Positions 1-15,552 are shown, counted from the stretch's first letter. The stretch: DNA of 64,000 nt from Portunus trituberculatus (GCF_017591435.1 NC_059294.1:4542501-4606500); one strand, 5' to 3'. A program made the numbers and translations. The notes: generated by a model from the letters alone, not told the origin.

Positions 1-88
1 TCCTCCCATGCAGCCCCTCCTGCCCCACGCCTTCCTGTACCATGCTCTCTTATTCTCTTGTCCCTCCCCTATTGGTACGCTGACACAA

Positions 89-96
89 TGACGTCA
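89..96. promoter_or_regulatory. CRE-like palindrome TGACGTCA
   Basis: A perfect CREB/ATF site lies 14 bases after an inverted CCAAT box (ATTGG, 71-75). The pairing is promoter-like, but no transcript start or exon is visible just downstream; a long (GT)n follows. Confidence 0.35.
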
Positions 97-173
97 TTTG
101 CCTTTGTTTACAGTCTGGCTGTCATTTATGTCAAACAGAGAACATGCAAGCACTCCACGGCCTGTGTTGGGGT

Positions 174-178
<5 letters not shown>

Positions 179-235
<57 letters not shown>
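179..235. repeat. (GT)n microsatellite
   Basis: About 28 near-perfect GT units. Confidence 0.97.
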
Positions 236-238
<3 letters not shown>

Positions 239-343
239 AGATGTGTATGCTATATTTTCATATTTTGTGTGTAAATGTTTGTAGGTAGTTGGTACTATGT
301 ACGTAGTAATTTTATTTCTTTTATTTATTTAGTAATAGATAAC

Positions 344-349
344 AGTGGC

Positions 350-387
<38 letters not shown>

Positions 388-411
388 TAGTAGTAGTAGT
401 AGTAGCAGCAG
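344..411. repeat. (AGT)n microsatellite
   Basis: Interrupted by GGT and AGC variants. Encodes only low-complexity Ser-type shadows in translation. Confidence 0.95.
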
Positions 412-989
412 TATTTGTTTTATTTACTTTTCATGTATAGTTATTAAGATAAATTAATTGTATTCAATTTGTTTGTTTTATCTATACGTAAGACATCCGA
501 CAGCTTCTCGAATTGATTACACCACAATCCTAATAAAAAAGTTCAGTAAAGATAATATTAGACACATTTGCATGATAACCGTGCATTTTTCATCATCATC
601 AGCATCATCATTATCATCATCATTAATAAGTCCAGATAAAGCGTCCTGCAGCTGCCCTCATATTCTACCTTCCCATTTGCAACAGCCACGCCACACTCGA
701 ATGTCTCGTTAAGATTCATTACCTTAATTTCTTCCTGTGTGACATTTTTTGCAGGTTCTCTTGTGAAAGTGCGAAAGCGAGACTGAAAGGAATCTCCTGT
801 TTTCAGTTATTAGACGGAGTCTGCCTCTTTCACATATTAAAGGAGAGAAGTCAGAAGGAAAGGTGGAGGATGCAGCAGAGGGAGGAGTGAAAGTATAGGG
901 AAATAATAATGAGAGGAATTGTGAAGGAGGGGTATGAGTTTATGAGAAGGAGTAGAATAGTAGATTGTTACTAAATGTAGAAGGTGAAG

Positions 990-992
<3 letters not shown>
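412..992. other. Gene-free stretch
   Basis: AT-rich, with a short (ATC)n run near 587-623 and a GA-rich end. I see no gene or element. Confidence 0.6.

Positions 993-1027
<35 letters not shown>
993..1027. repeat. (GA)n microsatellite
   Basis: About 17 units. Confidence 0.95.
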
Positions 1028-1029
<2 letters not shown>

Positions 1030-1822
1030 GAGGGAGGGTGGTGTGCAAGGAAGGAAAGTAAAGGAAATAGAGATTACGTAGCTGTTTGTAGCCTCCCTCC
1101 TTCCTACACTTCCAGCCTCATTTCCGAGCATCACAGATCACTTGTGTCAGGTTCCTGCCTTGTTGCTGTCTCTTTGGAAGCTGATTGGCCGGTCCGTATA
1201 GGCTGATTTTTGGAAACGTGCTTTGAAAAAAATTGTGTGTGTTTATATTTGATGCCTAATATTAGATTAATGTGTATTTATTTATTTGTATTAGTTTCTT
1301 ATCTTAAGATGCTGAAAAGAGGACTAATTGTAGCAAAAAATTAAATTGCGACTCATTGTATTCTTTTTTTATTTTTTATTAGACACTGTAAAGATAGACG
1401 TAATGTTTATTTTGAAGCTACATTATTTTTGCGAGAATCTTTCAGTGCAGTGTTGAATTATTATATATGAAACTCTGTGACGAAAACCTAATACAAATGC
1501 TGTTCTGAAACATATCCGCATATAAATCTCTTCTTTATTCTAGAAAAAAATACTGACGGAGCTCTGTGTTTGCATGGCTATACTTCATTTTTTTTTTTTT
1601 TCTACATATCTTTAGAACATTTCTGTGGGGTCTTAAGTGTACTATAGTTCATCGTAATTTAGGAGGCCAGTTTTTTTCTCCAATTCTAGTAATACCTATA
1701 GCTTTCCTCGTTCACATTGATGTGCAGTGGAATATTAATGCCTTAATTAGAGAGTGGGTGTTTGTTGAAGTGAAACTCTGTGTACGGGTGTGTACCAATA
1801 TGTCTTTTTCATCTGTTTTCAG
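1028..1822 (+). other. Probable intron upstream of the 1823 exon
   Basis: AT-rich, non-coding sequence ending in a good acceptor. No further exon is recognised in it. An inverted CCAAT (GATTGGCC) lies near 1183. Confidence 0.5.
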
Positions 1823-1903
1823 TACACGGGGTCGTTCACGGTGGTGGGCCACGACCAAGCCTCCAGGACCGAGTACGTCAGGACGCAACTCAAGCAAATG
1901 AGG
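1823..1903 (+). CDS. Internal coding exon, possible PTB/PID-domain start
   Basis: An 81-bp phase-0 exon of 27 codons. It is preceded by a pyrimidine-rich acceptor (tttttcatctgttttcag) and followed by a strong donor (AGG|GTGAGT). The frame is open throughout and reads YTGSFTVVGHDQ, then a helix-like segment containing RTEYVRTQL and ending KQMR. The pattern Y-x-G-S-F-x-V followed by R-x-E-x-V-x-x-Q-L resembles the first beta strand and first helix of phosphotyrosine-binding (PTB/PID) adaptor domains. That family link is inferred from residue pattern only. The exon is GC-richer than its flanks and free of simple repeats, unlike every other open frame nearby. The partner exons were not found in this window, so introns must be long. 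It could instead belong to another intracellular domain. I am confident it is an exon and unsure of the family. Confidence 0.7.
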
Positions 1904-3504
<1,601 letters not shown>

Positions 3505-3983
3505 GTGTGCGATAAAGATGAAATTGTCTCGCAGTGATGTGGTCTTTCATTATCTTTCTTATTGTGGTGCATGATTTATGCTGCCTTAGAAGGAGCTTTT
3601 GTTTTTCCACATTGCACCACCACAACAACCACAACACACAATCAAAGAAGGCTTACAACTTCGTAAAATGTGGAAATCAATGGCCAGTTTTCATTTTTCT
3701 TATTCATCAATATACGCATCTACTTATTTACATTGCATTTACAAAAGAACAACCCACGCACTCACCCACTCGTCAAAACCGTTCGTTAAGCAACCCTGCT
3801 AGCCACTCAGCAACAGTAACACCGCCTCTCTCCGAACACTCGACCGCACATCCATTCAAACCTGCGGCTTTCTCAGCTTTCCTTCCCCTTCACTGATTCT
3901 TGCACTTCCTTCTCGCTGATCAAGGGCTCATTTGGAAATCGAATCGCGTGCATTCCATCTCTTGCTCAGTAGTTGTTGTTGTT

Positions 3984-4110
3984 GGTAGTAGTAGTTGTAG
4001 TAATAGTAGTAGTAGTAGTAGCAGTAGTAGTAGTTGTAGTAGTAGTAGCAGTAGTAGTAGTAGTAGTAGTAGTAGTATAATAGTTGTAGTGGTAGTAGTA
4101 GTAGTTGTAA

Positions 4111-4165
<55 letters not shown>

Positions 4166-4229
4166 TGTATTAGTAGTAGTAGTAGTTTTTGTTGTAATAG
4201 TACTAGTAGTAGTAGTAGTAGTAGTAGTA
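3984..4229. repeat. (AGT)n microsatellite, ~245 bp
   Basis: Long AGT array with scattered TTG, AAT and AGC variants. Produces long Ser/Val/Thr/Leu shadow frames. Confidence 0.96.
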
Positions 4230-4838
4230 AGGATAGTATTTTTTATCATTATCTTAAATTAAGCCGATGTTGTTCCTCTTGATGTAACTTACAAAATATA
4301 TAATCGCAGCTTTTTTTTCACTCTTATTTTAAAGTTGCTGTTGTTGCTATGTACTGCTACAGTTGTTAATGATGCCATTGGTGGAGTCATTAAAGATGGT
4401 ATTATTATTAGTTGTTGTTGTTATTGTTTTCGTTGTTGTTGGTGGTGGTGGTGGTGGTGGTGTTGAAGCTACTGTTTGTTACTAGTCCTATCATTGGTCC
4501 TGTTCCTGATTTTAGTACCGTACTATACAAGACCCACCACGGCTATATCTCCTCCCCGCCGCCACCGCTACCCCATTGTTCCCACTCTACTCTAATCATA
4601 GACAAAGATAAGGTTTTCTGAGAGTCTTTTGTCCTGCTGTAAACATCTTGGATTAATAAGGCGATCCCCAAAGGAAGGAAAGGTTCGGCGGTCGGTCGTA
4701 GTTGAGGTCAGGAAAAATGAACGTAAGGAAAGAAAAATAGAAAATCTATGAGTGCAAAACAAGAGAAGGCAAGAGAGAAGATAGTGGCTTATATTTATTA
4801 CATTTATGAAATAGTTTACGTTCTTCGTAAAAGTTAAA

Positions 4839-4839
<1 letters not shown>
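4230..4839. other. Gene-free stretch
   Basis: Contains short GTT and a (TGG)n run near 4440-4462, otherwise mixed sequence. No gene seen. Confidence 0.55.

Positions 4840-4935
<96 letters not shown>
4840..4935. repeat. (CA)n microsatellite
   Basis: Perfect CA run of about 48 units. Confidence 0.97.
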
Positions 4936-4937
<2 letters not shown>

Positions 4938-6300
4938 TCAGAAAGTATGTTGCTCGAAGAAAAGGCACATATAAGGTAGAAATATCTTGAGCTGCTTGTC
5001 GAACGAATTGAATCATTAATGAAGTAGTAAACATTTGTGTTGAAGTCTACGTATGTTAAAACGAAGAAAGTTACTCTTGTCAGTTTATTTAAGAAAGGTT
5101 AATTAGCATCCTCGGGTCTATTTGTAAACATTCATAACATTTCAGAAGCTTACTCCAAGAAGTAATGCAGTCAGCTTCGAAACTTTAAAAAGTGCAAGGT
5201 TGAGTCATTTTAAGTAATTTCCTTTTTACCATCGCCTTCATAAAAGAAATATATAGATGAATGATTGAATAAGTAAATAAGTAAATATGTAACCAATAAA
5301 TGAATGCTAATAGAGATGAATTTCAGCTCAGTAATTACGGAATAAACTTTATTAAATGTTCTATTGGTAACTGAAAAAGAAATCAGTGTGATATCACGCC
5401 TTGGTGCTGTTATGATCAAAGGAGAAACACGTGCGATGCTGATGAATGCGTTGCTCCTAAGTTTTCAAGCAGAAATGACGCAGAAAACGAAACGTGAAAA
5501 GAAACCATTATGACCAATACCTTAGAAAACTTTAGGCAAACCAATAAACAAATATTACGGTAGTGTAAAGTTTCCGTCGGTTTTTAGTTCAATTTTTAAT
5601 TTGAGAAGTGTTACCGTCCTAGACTTGAGGCATGTGCGGGAACAGCGTCCATTATCTTAATACTTTGTGTGTATTGGCCGGACGTTACGAGAAATTATTA
5701 TACTAAGTTCAATATATTACGATGAGTAAAAGAAAAGAAAAAGAGAAACAGTTTACCTTTTTTCCTGCTTTATGTACCTAGCAATTTCAGCGTAGTTCTT
5801 TCAGCGCTCTTCTCTGCTGTGATCAGTCGGGTACTGGCGGAGCGCTGATGAAGTGGTATTGCTTTTATTGTGTAGCAGATGGGACTGAGCCGTGTGAAGG
5901 GAGGAAAGAAAAAAAAAACAGCTTGTTTGTTCCTATTTCGTGTTGTAAAGAATGTGGAAGAAAGAGACTTGCTACCAAATGATGTGAAGAAGTTGTAATT
6001 TGTCCTTTGTAGAGCAGCTTTCTTTTATACGGTTTGTTTTGTTTACTTCCTGTGTTTTCTTTTTGTGGTGAGGCGAGTAAATTGTTGATTACTCTCGAAA
6101 GTTGAGCATTTTTATCGCTGACTTTGTTGCATGTGTCTTTCGGTATTCTGAAATTGTTAAACACTCAATAAAAAATACATTTTGAAAGTAGACAAGAAAA
6201 GACTAATAAAAAGCCAAAATAATATTCCAAAACTGAAGGAAATAACAGAAAAAAATAAGTAAAAAGAAAATAGAGGACAGTGGTAGCAGGAACAGTAAGA
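4936..6300. other. Gene-free stretch
   Basis: AT-rich unique sequence without recognisable exon, tRNA or transposon. Confidence 0.55.
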
Positions 6301-6322
6301 ACAGCAGCAGCAGCAGCAGCAT

Positions 6323-6408
<86 letters not shown>

Positions 6409-6440
6409 CTAGTAGTAGTATTAATAACAGTAGTAGTAGA
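6301..6440. repeat. (CAG)n(TAG)n compound microsatellite
   Basis: CAG units pass into a longer AGT array, with a few variants at the end. Confidence 0.95.
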
Positions 6441-6576
6441 AGGTCAAGAAGGAGGTGAAAGAGGAGAAACAGGAAGAAGGACGGAGGAGGGGGAGAAACA
6501 GGAGCAGGAGGAGTTGATGAAGAGGAAATGGAAAGGAAATGTGAGTCGGAAATGGGGAAATGCGAGTAAGAGTGAG

Positions 6577-6578
<2 letters not shown>

Positions 6579-6672
<94 letters not shown>
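6579..6672. repeat. (GA)n microsatellite
   Basis: About 47 units in a purine-rich neighbourhood. A further short GA run lies at 6757-6776. Confidence 0.96.
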
Positions 6673-6675
<3 letters not shown>

Positions 6676-6844
6676 GGGGAGAGGAGGACAAGTAAAGAGA
6701 TGGGAATTATTTTGGTACGGGAGGAATGGAGGGAATGAGGAAACCAGAGCTGCTGATAGAGAGAGAGAGAGAGAGAAAGGACGTAAGGCATGTAAAGAGA
6801 AAAGTTATATTCGACTTTCAATCAACTTACGTCTGGGTCCAGAA

Positions 6845-7085
6845 TGAATAAAAATTCGACCTAATTAGCTGCCTCCCCGTTAATTAAGGAGTGTGGTGGA
6901 GGCCCAAGCTTGCCAGCCACAAAGGATCTCGGCAGCGTCTTGGTGGCATTAATGAAGGACTGCCAACAAATGTGTGCCGCGTAAGACCCTGAGAAGTATT
7001 AGCCATTCCTGCTGGTGAGAGATCGCGGCACCTCCTTCTTACCCGCCGTTGAGTTTGCCTGTCTCTTTTATGCCACTAATTGGTC
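6845..7085. promoter_or_regulatory. Complex island rich in TAAT-type sites
   Basis: A repeat-free, balanced-composition stretch containing CCTAATTAGC, GTTAATTAAGG, GCATTAATGAAGG and CACTAATTGG, interspersed with GC-rich words. It stands out against the AT-rich, low-complexity flanks. Homeodomain proteins bind TAAT cores, so an enhancer is possible; conservation data would decide. Confidence 0.3.
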
Positions 7086-7491
7086 ATTCATCTTATTTCA
7101 AAAACTTAATTATACTAAAACAAGACTCATTTCATAAATTATATTATAAAGGAAAGAGAAACCGAAATTAGATATGCTTTAATTGCTTGTTTATTTCATT
7201 TAAGAAAGTAAAGTATAAAAGCTAAAAAAAAAAAAAGGCCGATTTCAATTAGTTATTTATCTCATTTCAGAAGTTACACTGAAAATAAAGATATTGGCTT
7301 CTTATTTTAATTTCAAATACTAAACTAAACAAAAAATAAACGAGCTTCCTTTTCTTGACATATAATGAAAATAGATATTTCTTTTCCATCTTCTGAATAT
7401 GCTGTACCTGTTTTTCAAGAAAGGGACACGAGTTACATAAGAGCACGCTGGAGTGTTGCCAGAATGGGTAAGTGGCTAAAAGAAATATAAA

Positions 7492-7635
<144 letters not shown>

Positions 7636-8168
7636 ATTTGAAGGGTACACATGGTTCTTCTTCGCATGCAGATATGTGAGTTATTTATTTCAGGTGCTTT
7701 AAGCTTCAAAACGCAAAAAAATAATGAAATAATGAATGCACAAGGTGACGGTTTGAAGTATGAGTGTATCTGTGATTTTTTAGTGTATATGTGATTTTAA
7801 TTTTATTTATTTATTTATTATTATCTATTTATTTTATTTTATTTATTTTATCTATGTTTGGAGGGTGTGGGGAGTTTGGAAGTTAACATAATCGTAAAAA
7901 AATATATATATATTTGGAATGAATATAAAGGTACACATAGACAATGTCTCTAAAGAAGACACTTTGAAGGAATAATATTTTTTTTTCCAAAAAACTACAT
8001 AAACTTACTCATTACAAAGAACAAAAATTATATATTTCTAGTGTGTTTCAAAGTCTTATGACAAGTTTAGTTTAGTTAATGGGAAGGAAAAATGAAAACC
8101 AAATATTGTAGAAAAAAGTCTTTTTGGTGTTAATAAAAGTCAGCTATTTCCTCACTAGGTATTAATGG

Positions 8169-8399
8169 TGAATTAGTTGTTTCTTCCATAGTATTCATAT
8201 AGTATTGTGATTCTTTTTTAATTCATATACTACAGAAGCAAATACAAACAACTATATGCGAAGATAATTTTACGGTAACATGTTGAATTGTTTTTTTCTT
8301 CCATAGTCTTCATATAATATTCTGATTATTTTTTAATTCATATACTACAGAAGGAAATACAAACAGAAATATATGCGATGATGATGTTACCGTAGCAAC
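8169..8399. repeat. Tandem duplication, ~115-bp unit, two copies
   Basis: Unit 1 (8169-8283) and unit 2 (8284-8399) both run from TTCTTCCATAGT through TTTTTTAATTCATATACTAC and AAATACAAACA to ACGGTAACA/TACCGTAGCAAC. They show scattered substitutions and small indels. AT-rich and non-coding. Confidence 0.85.
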
Positions 8400-10147
8400 C
8401 ATAAAGTAAATAAAACCACCATCATTTATTTACCTACCATATGCCTGATTTCTGGTTGGTATCTTTATCGAATACGTCCTTTAATTACTTTGCAGCAGAA
8501 AATAGGTTTAAAGCAATAGCAAGTTTCATTAAACGTCATAACCATAAAGTTCAGAATTTATAGGAGTGAGGAGGGAAAGACTAAAGACCTATCACATTTG
8601 GTGCTGATGAACGTATATAAAATTTCACCCCTTATATTTACCTCCTTCTCCCTCGATCCTATTTTAGCATCTTAAAAAGGGTGTCCATTCCTTTCAGGAG
8701 CTCCTTAAACCCTATTCCAATTACAACCCTTTCCGATCAGCTCTTTGCAACCCTCTCCACTCCCCCACTTTATCCTCTCTACCCTGCAGCTCAAGCTCTT
8801 TTAGAAGCGAGTTGTCCATAGATGATGTTTGAGAGGAAGGAGGAGGACGAGAAAAGCGAGGTGGGAAAAGAAATAGAACAAGAAAAAGATGAAAATAAAA
8901 AGATTTAATAGAGGAAAAGAACAAGGACAAAAACAAGGGAATATGAGAAAAGAACAGGAATATGAAAATAAGGAAACGGAGAACATTAAAAAAAGAAAAG
9001 GATTACAGTAATGATAATATCCGAAGTACAAAAAGATGAAATAGACGAAAGAAAAGAAGAAAACGGAGTGATAAGGAAAGGGAAAGGGAACTCATTATCA
9101 TCGCATCGGAAGAACAGCAATCAAGAAATGGGATCCTGTGCTGGTGGAAATGGACCTCTACTTCCAGAACGCATCGGAAATAAGGAAGGTCGTGTAGTTA
9201 TAAGTAAACGTACATAAACGATGGTTGTATTGAAAAAAGTTTCTACGTAAGCGCCTTCAAACACATAAAGCTAAATATGGGGAAATTGAAATGCTCACTT
9301 CAGTTTCGTTCATTAAGAAAACTTAATGGCAGCTTAAGTGATAAAAAGGAATTATCCCAGACGGAAAAGAATATTAATTAGATAGACTAGATGTATGTTT
9401 TTCTTATTTATATATTTGGGATGAGAGGTAATTAAGATAAAGCAAAGTATGTTAATGAAATGAAGAAAACCAATATTATAATGATTTATCCGATAAGTTT
9501 GTAGAAACAGTTTTAGATACTAGTAAACTACACTTGGATTTTCATTTTCTATGTTCTGTCTAAAAAGATTGGGCTATTAATCTTGGAAATTCGTACTGTT
9601 GTTTGATACGTTAAATTCATGAAGTGAAGATATTTTTTTGAAGTTACGAAGAGCTTTGGTTAACGAGTACCACTGTTGGTGAGGATAGCGTATGGATTGG
9701 TCTTGATTGTTTTACGTCTGTTGCAGTTAATTGATAGGAAACGTAAAGCAAATGGGGAGAAAAAACAAAAAAACATTTTAAATTTGTAAAAATTATTTAG
9801 GTAGCCTACGTCTGAGTGGGTAGGTGAGTGAAGAAGTTGATAGTAGGTGGGTGAAGCAGTGTATAGACAAAATGGCAGAATGCATACTGATGTGTGTCAT
9901 GTGCGGTGCATACTCTGGATCAATGTATCCTGAGTCATTTACTTTGCCAGACGTCCAGGTAAGCCCACCTAATTCCCCTAGCCTGATGTTCCTATTGTTT
10001 GTTTGTTTTTATTCAGGTGAGGCATAAAGCAGTCTGCGTTGACTGGGCCAGTTTTTGAACATCGCCATAATTTTGTTCTTAGTTTCAGAGACAATCTAGG
10101 AAAAACGAAGAAGAAATGTATGTACGAATAAATCCTGCCGCTTTTGT

Positions 10148-10150
<3 letters not shown>
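8400..10150. other. Gene-free stretch
   Basis: AT-rich with A/G-rich parts. A donor-like CAG|GTAAGC at 9958-9963 ends an open frame but has no convincing acceptor. No gene supported. Confidence 0.5.
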
Positions 10151-10186
<36 letters not shown>

Positions 10187-10189
<3 letters not shown>

Positions 10190-10482
10190 TCACTGTTTGT
10201 TTGATCTGTTGCAGTCTCTGACGAGACAGCCAGACGTTACCTTACGGAACGAGCTCAGAGCTCATTATTTCCGATCTTGGGATAGGTCTGAGACCAGGCA
10301 CACACCACACACCGGGACAACAAGGTCACAACTCCTCGATTTACATCCCGTACCTACTCACTGCTAGGTGAACAGGGGCTACACGTGAAAGGAGACACAC
10401 CCAAATATCTCCACCCGGCCGGGGAATCGAACCCCGGTCATCTGGCTTGTGAAGCCAGCGCTCTAACCACTGAGCTACCGGG

Positions 10483-10485
<3 letters not shown>
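10187..10485 (-). mobile_element. tRNA-derived SINE, copy 1
   Basis: On the minus strand a tRNA-like head carries an A box (TAGCTCAGTGG, 10467-10477) and a perfect B box (GGTTCGATTCC, 10423-10433). The anticodon arm CTGGC-TTCACAA-GCCAG would read CAC (Val-like), but the acceptor stem is imperfect, so it is not a normal tRNA gene. The ~220-bp body contains TTCACCTAGCAGTGAGTAGG, CCCGGTGTGTGG and AATGAGCTCTGAGCTCG, and ends GTGAATTACACAC. The body matches the SINE at 19808. A (CA)n tract abuts both the head (10486-10513) and the tail (10151-10186). Confidence 0.87.
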
Positions 10486-10513
<28 letters not shown>

Positions 10514-10514
<1 letters not shown>

Positions 10515-11103
10515 AAGTAAATTTGTGTTTGTGGCAAACGAAGAAAGTTGGAATGACAAACAAGTAATAAACGAAAAAAAAAAAATCAGAGCTAAACAAG
10601 GAAACAGAGACGAATGAGTAAGAAAGAAAGTGAAAGGGGAACTTAGAAAATAGTCGAAAAGCCAAAGTGTGAAAAAAATAAATAAAGCCCACGAAACACT
10701 TGCAGGTCTGTACTTCAACAGAGATCACAGGGATAAGGAGAATGACGGGAGAAATACTTTGGGGGATTGTGGGAGCAAACGGTGAGGTGAGCGAGAGTAG
10801 GAAGAAAGAAGAAAGGAATAGTAAAGATAGTAAAAAAAAAAAAAAAAGGAAAGAAAGAAAATAGCACATATGATGAAAAAAAAATTGTTCTAGATTTAAA
10901 AAAAAAAAAAAAAAAAAGTTGAGCTTACAGGAACAGGCAGAGATAGTGATGCAAAGGAAACGAACGAAAGGAAACTGAATACGTGACAAATGGCAAAGAG
11001 AAAATAGAAAACCAAACAGAAGGAAAACAATGATAATGGTACAGCGAAAACAATGAGAGCAGAAAATATAAAATAAACAAAATTTTAGATATGATAAAAC
11101 AAT

Positions 11104-11105
<2 letters not shown>
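10514..11105. other. Gene-free A-rich stretch
   Basis: Purine-rich with several A runs (10575, 10832, 10899). Nothing recognised. Confidence 0.55.

Positions 11106-11151
<46 letters not shown>
11106..11151. repeat. (GA)n microsatellite
   Basis: About 22 units; a second GA run of similar length lies at 11335-11382. Confidence 0.95.
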
Positions 11152-11153
<2 letters not shown>

Positions 11154-11330
11154 TCTTGGTCGGGGAGAGGGGGGAAGGGTGATGGCCGTGAGATTGTCCA
11201 GGTGGTCTCAGCTGGTGGAGGGAGACTGACCATCTGTTGGAGGCAAAGTGGATATGAGCCGAGAGGAGGGAGGGAGGGGGGGCGGAGGGAGAGAGGAAAG
11301 AAGGCTAAAAAGTAGAAGGATTCGGTTTAG

Positions 11331-11334
<4 letters not shown>

Positions 11335-11382
<48 letters not shown>
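11335..11382. repeat. (GA)n microsatellite
   Basis: About 24 units, ending GATGTGG. Confidence 0.95.
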
Positions 11383-11384
<2 letters not shown>

Positions 11385-13478
11385 TGGAGAGAACTTTAAT
11401 TGTGTATGTTCGTAGAATATTTAAAGGAGTATAAGGAGAAAAATGTAAAATGCGTACTTGGATGTAAAAAAGAAAAAATAGAAAAATAGAACAAAAATGA
11501 ACAAATAGAAAAGAAGAAGAATTTTGGATAAGATATATTCAGAGGAATGCAGAGATTTGGATGACACATAAGTATAAGTTAATCTGATGCGACGCAGGAA
11601 CAAAAATAAATAAATAAATAAATGCATAAATAACATGAAAAAGGCACATGAAAAAAAAGTAAAAACAAGAATAATATCGGAAGAAAGAGGAAAATAGACA
11701 GAAAGCAGAAGATAGCAAGTGTGGTTTAAAGTTACCTACATGTCACCATGATACACAGGTTCTAAGTGGAGGTGTAATTGCCTTACACCAAAGATACGCT
11801 TGAGTGGTGATTTGGGCCCTAATATGAATACCACTATAAATAATATTGCCTGCACCGCTAATGGGTGGAAACATGACAGCGCTTTCCATTCTCTTCAAAT
11901 AGACCTACAGGTGATATATGCTATAACATAAAAAAAGAAAGGTCAGGAAGTTTACGATGAAAGCAAGACAAGGAAAGAAGCAACATGGGAAGCAGTAAGG
12001 CAGTGCGATGAAAGAACTACGAGAGATTAAAAACATCAGACATGGTTTTCCAATGTAAGACTCGAAGAGGAAGTAATAAAAGGCTGGAAGAAGAGAAAAC
12101 AATGTATTATATGAGGAGAATATGAATAATACAGTGTTACAAAGAAATGGAAAGTGAGAATAACCAAAGAAGTTGAGGTGCAGGGGGAGAGAGAGAGAGA
12201 AGAGGATGAGGAGAGGAAAGAGAAGAAAGTGTTGTAAGGCGGACGGGTGGTTGGTGAGGGACCGGTTTTCCAATACTTCTCAATTTAACGTTCCCTGCTC
12301 ACCGTCTTCACTTCCCTCATCTCCCTGTCTCCCTCCCCCTCTCCCTCAGCCTAATCCCATATCAGTTGCTTGTGATACGGGCGCCTACTGCTTATTTGAA
12401 ATGCAAGATGTTGCTCCTCGCCAGTACTTTTACCACATAACATTAGATTTGATATCCTGCCTTCTATGATTACCGACAAATGTAATATCAGATGTTGCTT
12501 CTTACTTGTGTTGTTCTTGCTACTGTTACGCCTTTTCTGTTGACTATGATATCTGGGATTCACAGGGTATTTTGATTGTATATCTTCTCTAATCTTTTGA
12601 AACCACACTTCAGTCTTTAACGAGAATTGATATTGTTAGCCAGTTTGCAGGAACTCATCGCCAATTCTGAAATTGCATGCACCTGTTACCACTATAAATT
12701 AGTCAAACTGATAGTCACTGATGAGATACCGAAGGGAAACCTGAGCCAGTAACAACTATTCAGTATCTACGTTTATTTTTTTCCCAGTCTCGACGCATTG
12801 TGGTACGATATTGAATCTAGCAAGATATGATGCACGGGTTCTTTCAATAATTCTCGTATTTGAATTCTTATTACTGAATAAATTTGGAAAACACTTCCGA
12901 TTTAATTTCATAGATTTATAAGTGACTTGAAATGTTATATAGTGATTCGAGATATTTGTGTATTCAAGTACCACGTGCATCAGGAGGAGGATAAGTTCTA
13001 CTCTTATTCTTGAACAGAATGATTTGTGGCCAGGAGCAGCGGGCCAGGCGGGGCTGAGGCAGGTTGCGTGCTGGAGTCTGTGTCAGTGGGTACCGCGCGG
13101 CTCTCCCAAACGGACGTGTGGAAAGTGCTGGTGCTCTGCCTCAAACACCCTCACTCATACTACATTACGTTAGATTGTTCCATGTCGACAGGGAATGTGC
13201 TCAATGCTACCGTACTTTCCGATTCTCTTCATTCAGTGTTGCGCCTCGAAAGGTAATCACCAATAGCGACAAAGGCAAACTTTTCTGCACGCGACTCTGC
13301 TTCAACTTTGTCTACTAATACTGCAAAAGTAAGTTAATCATCCGTTGACTAACACACCTTCAACTTTTTTAACTTTATTCTTCGCTGGAATTTTGCTCAG
13401 TCACCCAGAAAGATTAGCGGCGCGGCTGCTGAGACCCTTTTGTATATTACGGAACATTTACTTCTAATCTGAAATTTG

Positions 13479-13484
<6 letters not shown>
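11383..13484. other. Gene-free stretch
   Basis: Mostly A- or T-rich. A GC-richer patch at 13020-13250 has competing open frames and a donor-like AAAG|GTAATC, but no frame agrees with an acceptor, so no exon is called. Confidence 0.45.

Positions 13485-13562
<78 letters not shown>
13485..13562. repeat. (AT)n microsatellite
   Basis: Near-perfect AT run of about 38 units, self-complementary. Confidence 0.96.
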
Positions 13563-13564
<2 letters not shown>

Positions 13565-14217
13565 GGATACTTATCGAAACAGGTAATGCATCATGATCTT
13601 GCATTTTGTAAACTAGTAGAAGTTGACATCGAAAATAGTACTTACAGCAAACGCATTTTGGCTCCATCACGAGCAAGAGACTGGCCAAAGTTTAGTACTA
13701 ACTGCTCTTGCCCAGACTCACACTTCAGCCCAACTCGCACCATCCCTCGCTCCCTCCCCCCGCCAAGGTTAGCGACTCATTAGCAAGAGTGGTGTCAGAA
13801 AGCGGCTGCCGGAAGTTCGTCTTTAACACCACGAAATCGGCGCCATCGTTTCCAACTGCACGTGTTGAAAGTTTGTACATTTGTTGCCATTAGTGTGGCG
13901 CCACAGACACACGTTGAAGCTTCACATTCCCTTCCGTGATAAACTTCTGGGTGGCAGGTACCTCGTCAAGTAAATTGCGATGGAAAGAGGCGATAAAAAG
14001 AAAAAAATGGTGACTGTTTTGACATCGTCCCTTCGCTAGGAGGACGGTAGGGGACGTATGGAGGCGGCAGCTCACTTCGCGGCTCTTGACCTTCTCAACA
14101 CTACTCGGCGCTCCTCCATCCATCAACTTATCAATCCCCTTAGGTCCTCTCGCCCTGTTTCTACATAATTCGCCTGAGATAGCCTTCCACGTCTTGATAG
14201 TAGCAAGCTAGTAAGGA

Positions 14218-14219
<2 letters not shown>
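13563..14219. other. Gene-free stretch
   Basis: Moderate GC with CCAAGGTTAGCG-type unique sequence. No exon or element recognised. Confidence 0.5.

Positions 14220-14290
<71 letters not shown>
14220..14290. repeat. (GT)n microsatellite
   Basis: About 35 units. Confidence 0.96.
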
Positions 14291-15418
<1,128 letters not shown>

Positions 15419-15552
15419 CGCAAGCACGCACATGAGCGTGCACACACATGCTTACAGACAGTGCGTGTGAGAGGATAAGAGAGGAACGGAAGGGCTGTTC
15501 GGAATCGTGGTGCCATTCCAGCGGGATGGAAGTGTTATTACTGAAGGAACGT

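Noticed and set aside
9824..10027. Open frame ending near a GTAAGC donor
   Set aside because: No acceptor and no protein-like pattern.
10414..10485. A functional tRNA-Val(CAC) gene
   Set aside because: Boxes and anticodon arm are good, but the acceptor stem is mispaired and the head is fused to a SINE body.
13018..13247. An exon between an ACAG acceptor and an AAAG|GTAATC donor
   Set aside because: Every frame either has an internal stop or needs a non-ATG start; no consistent reading.
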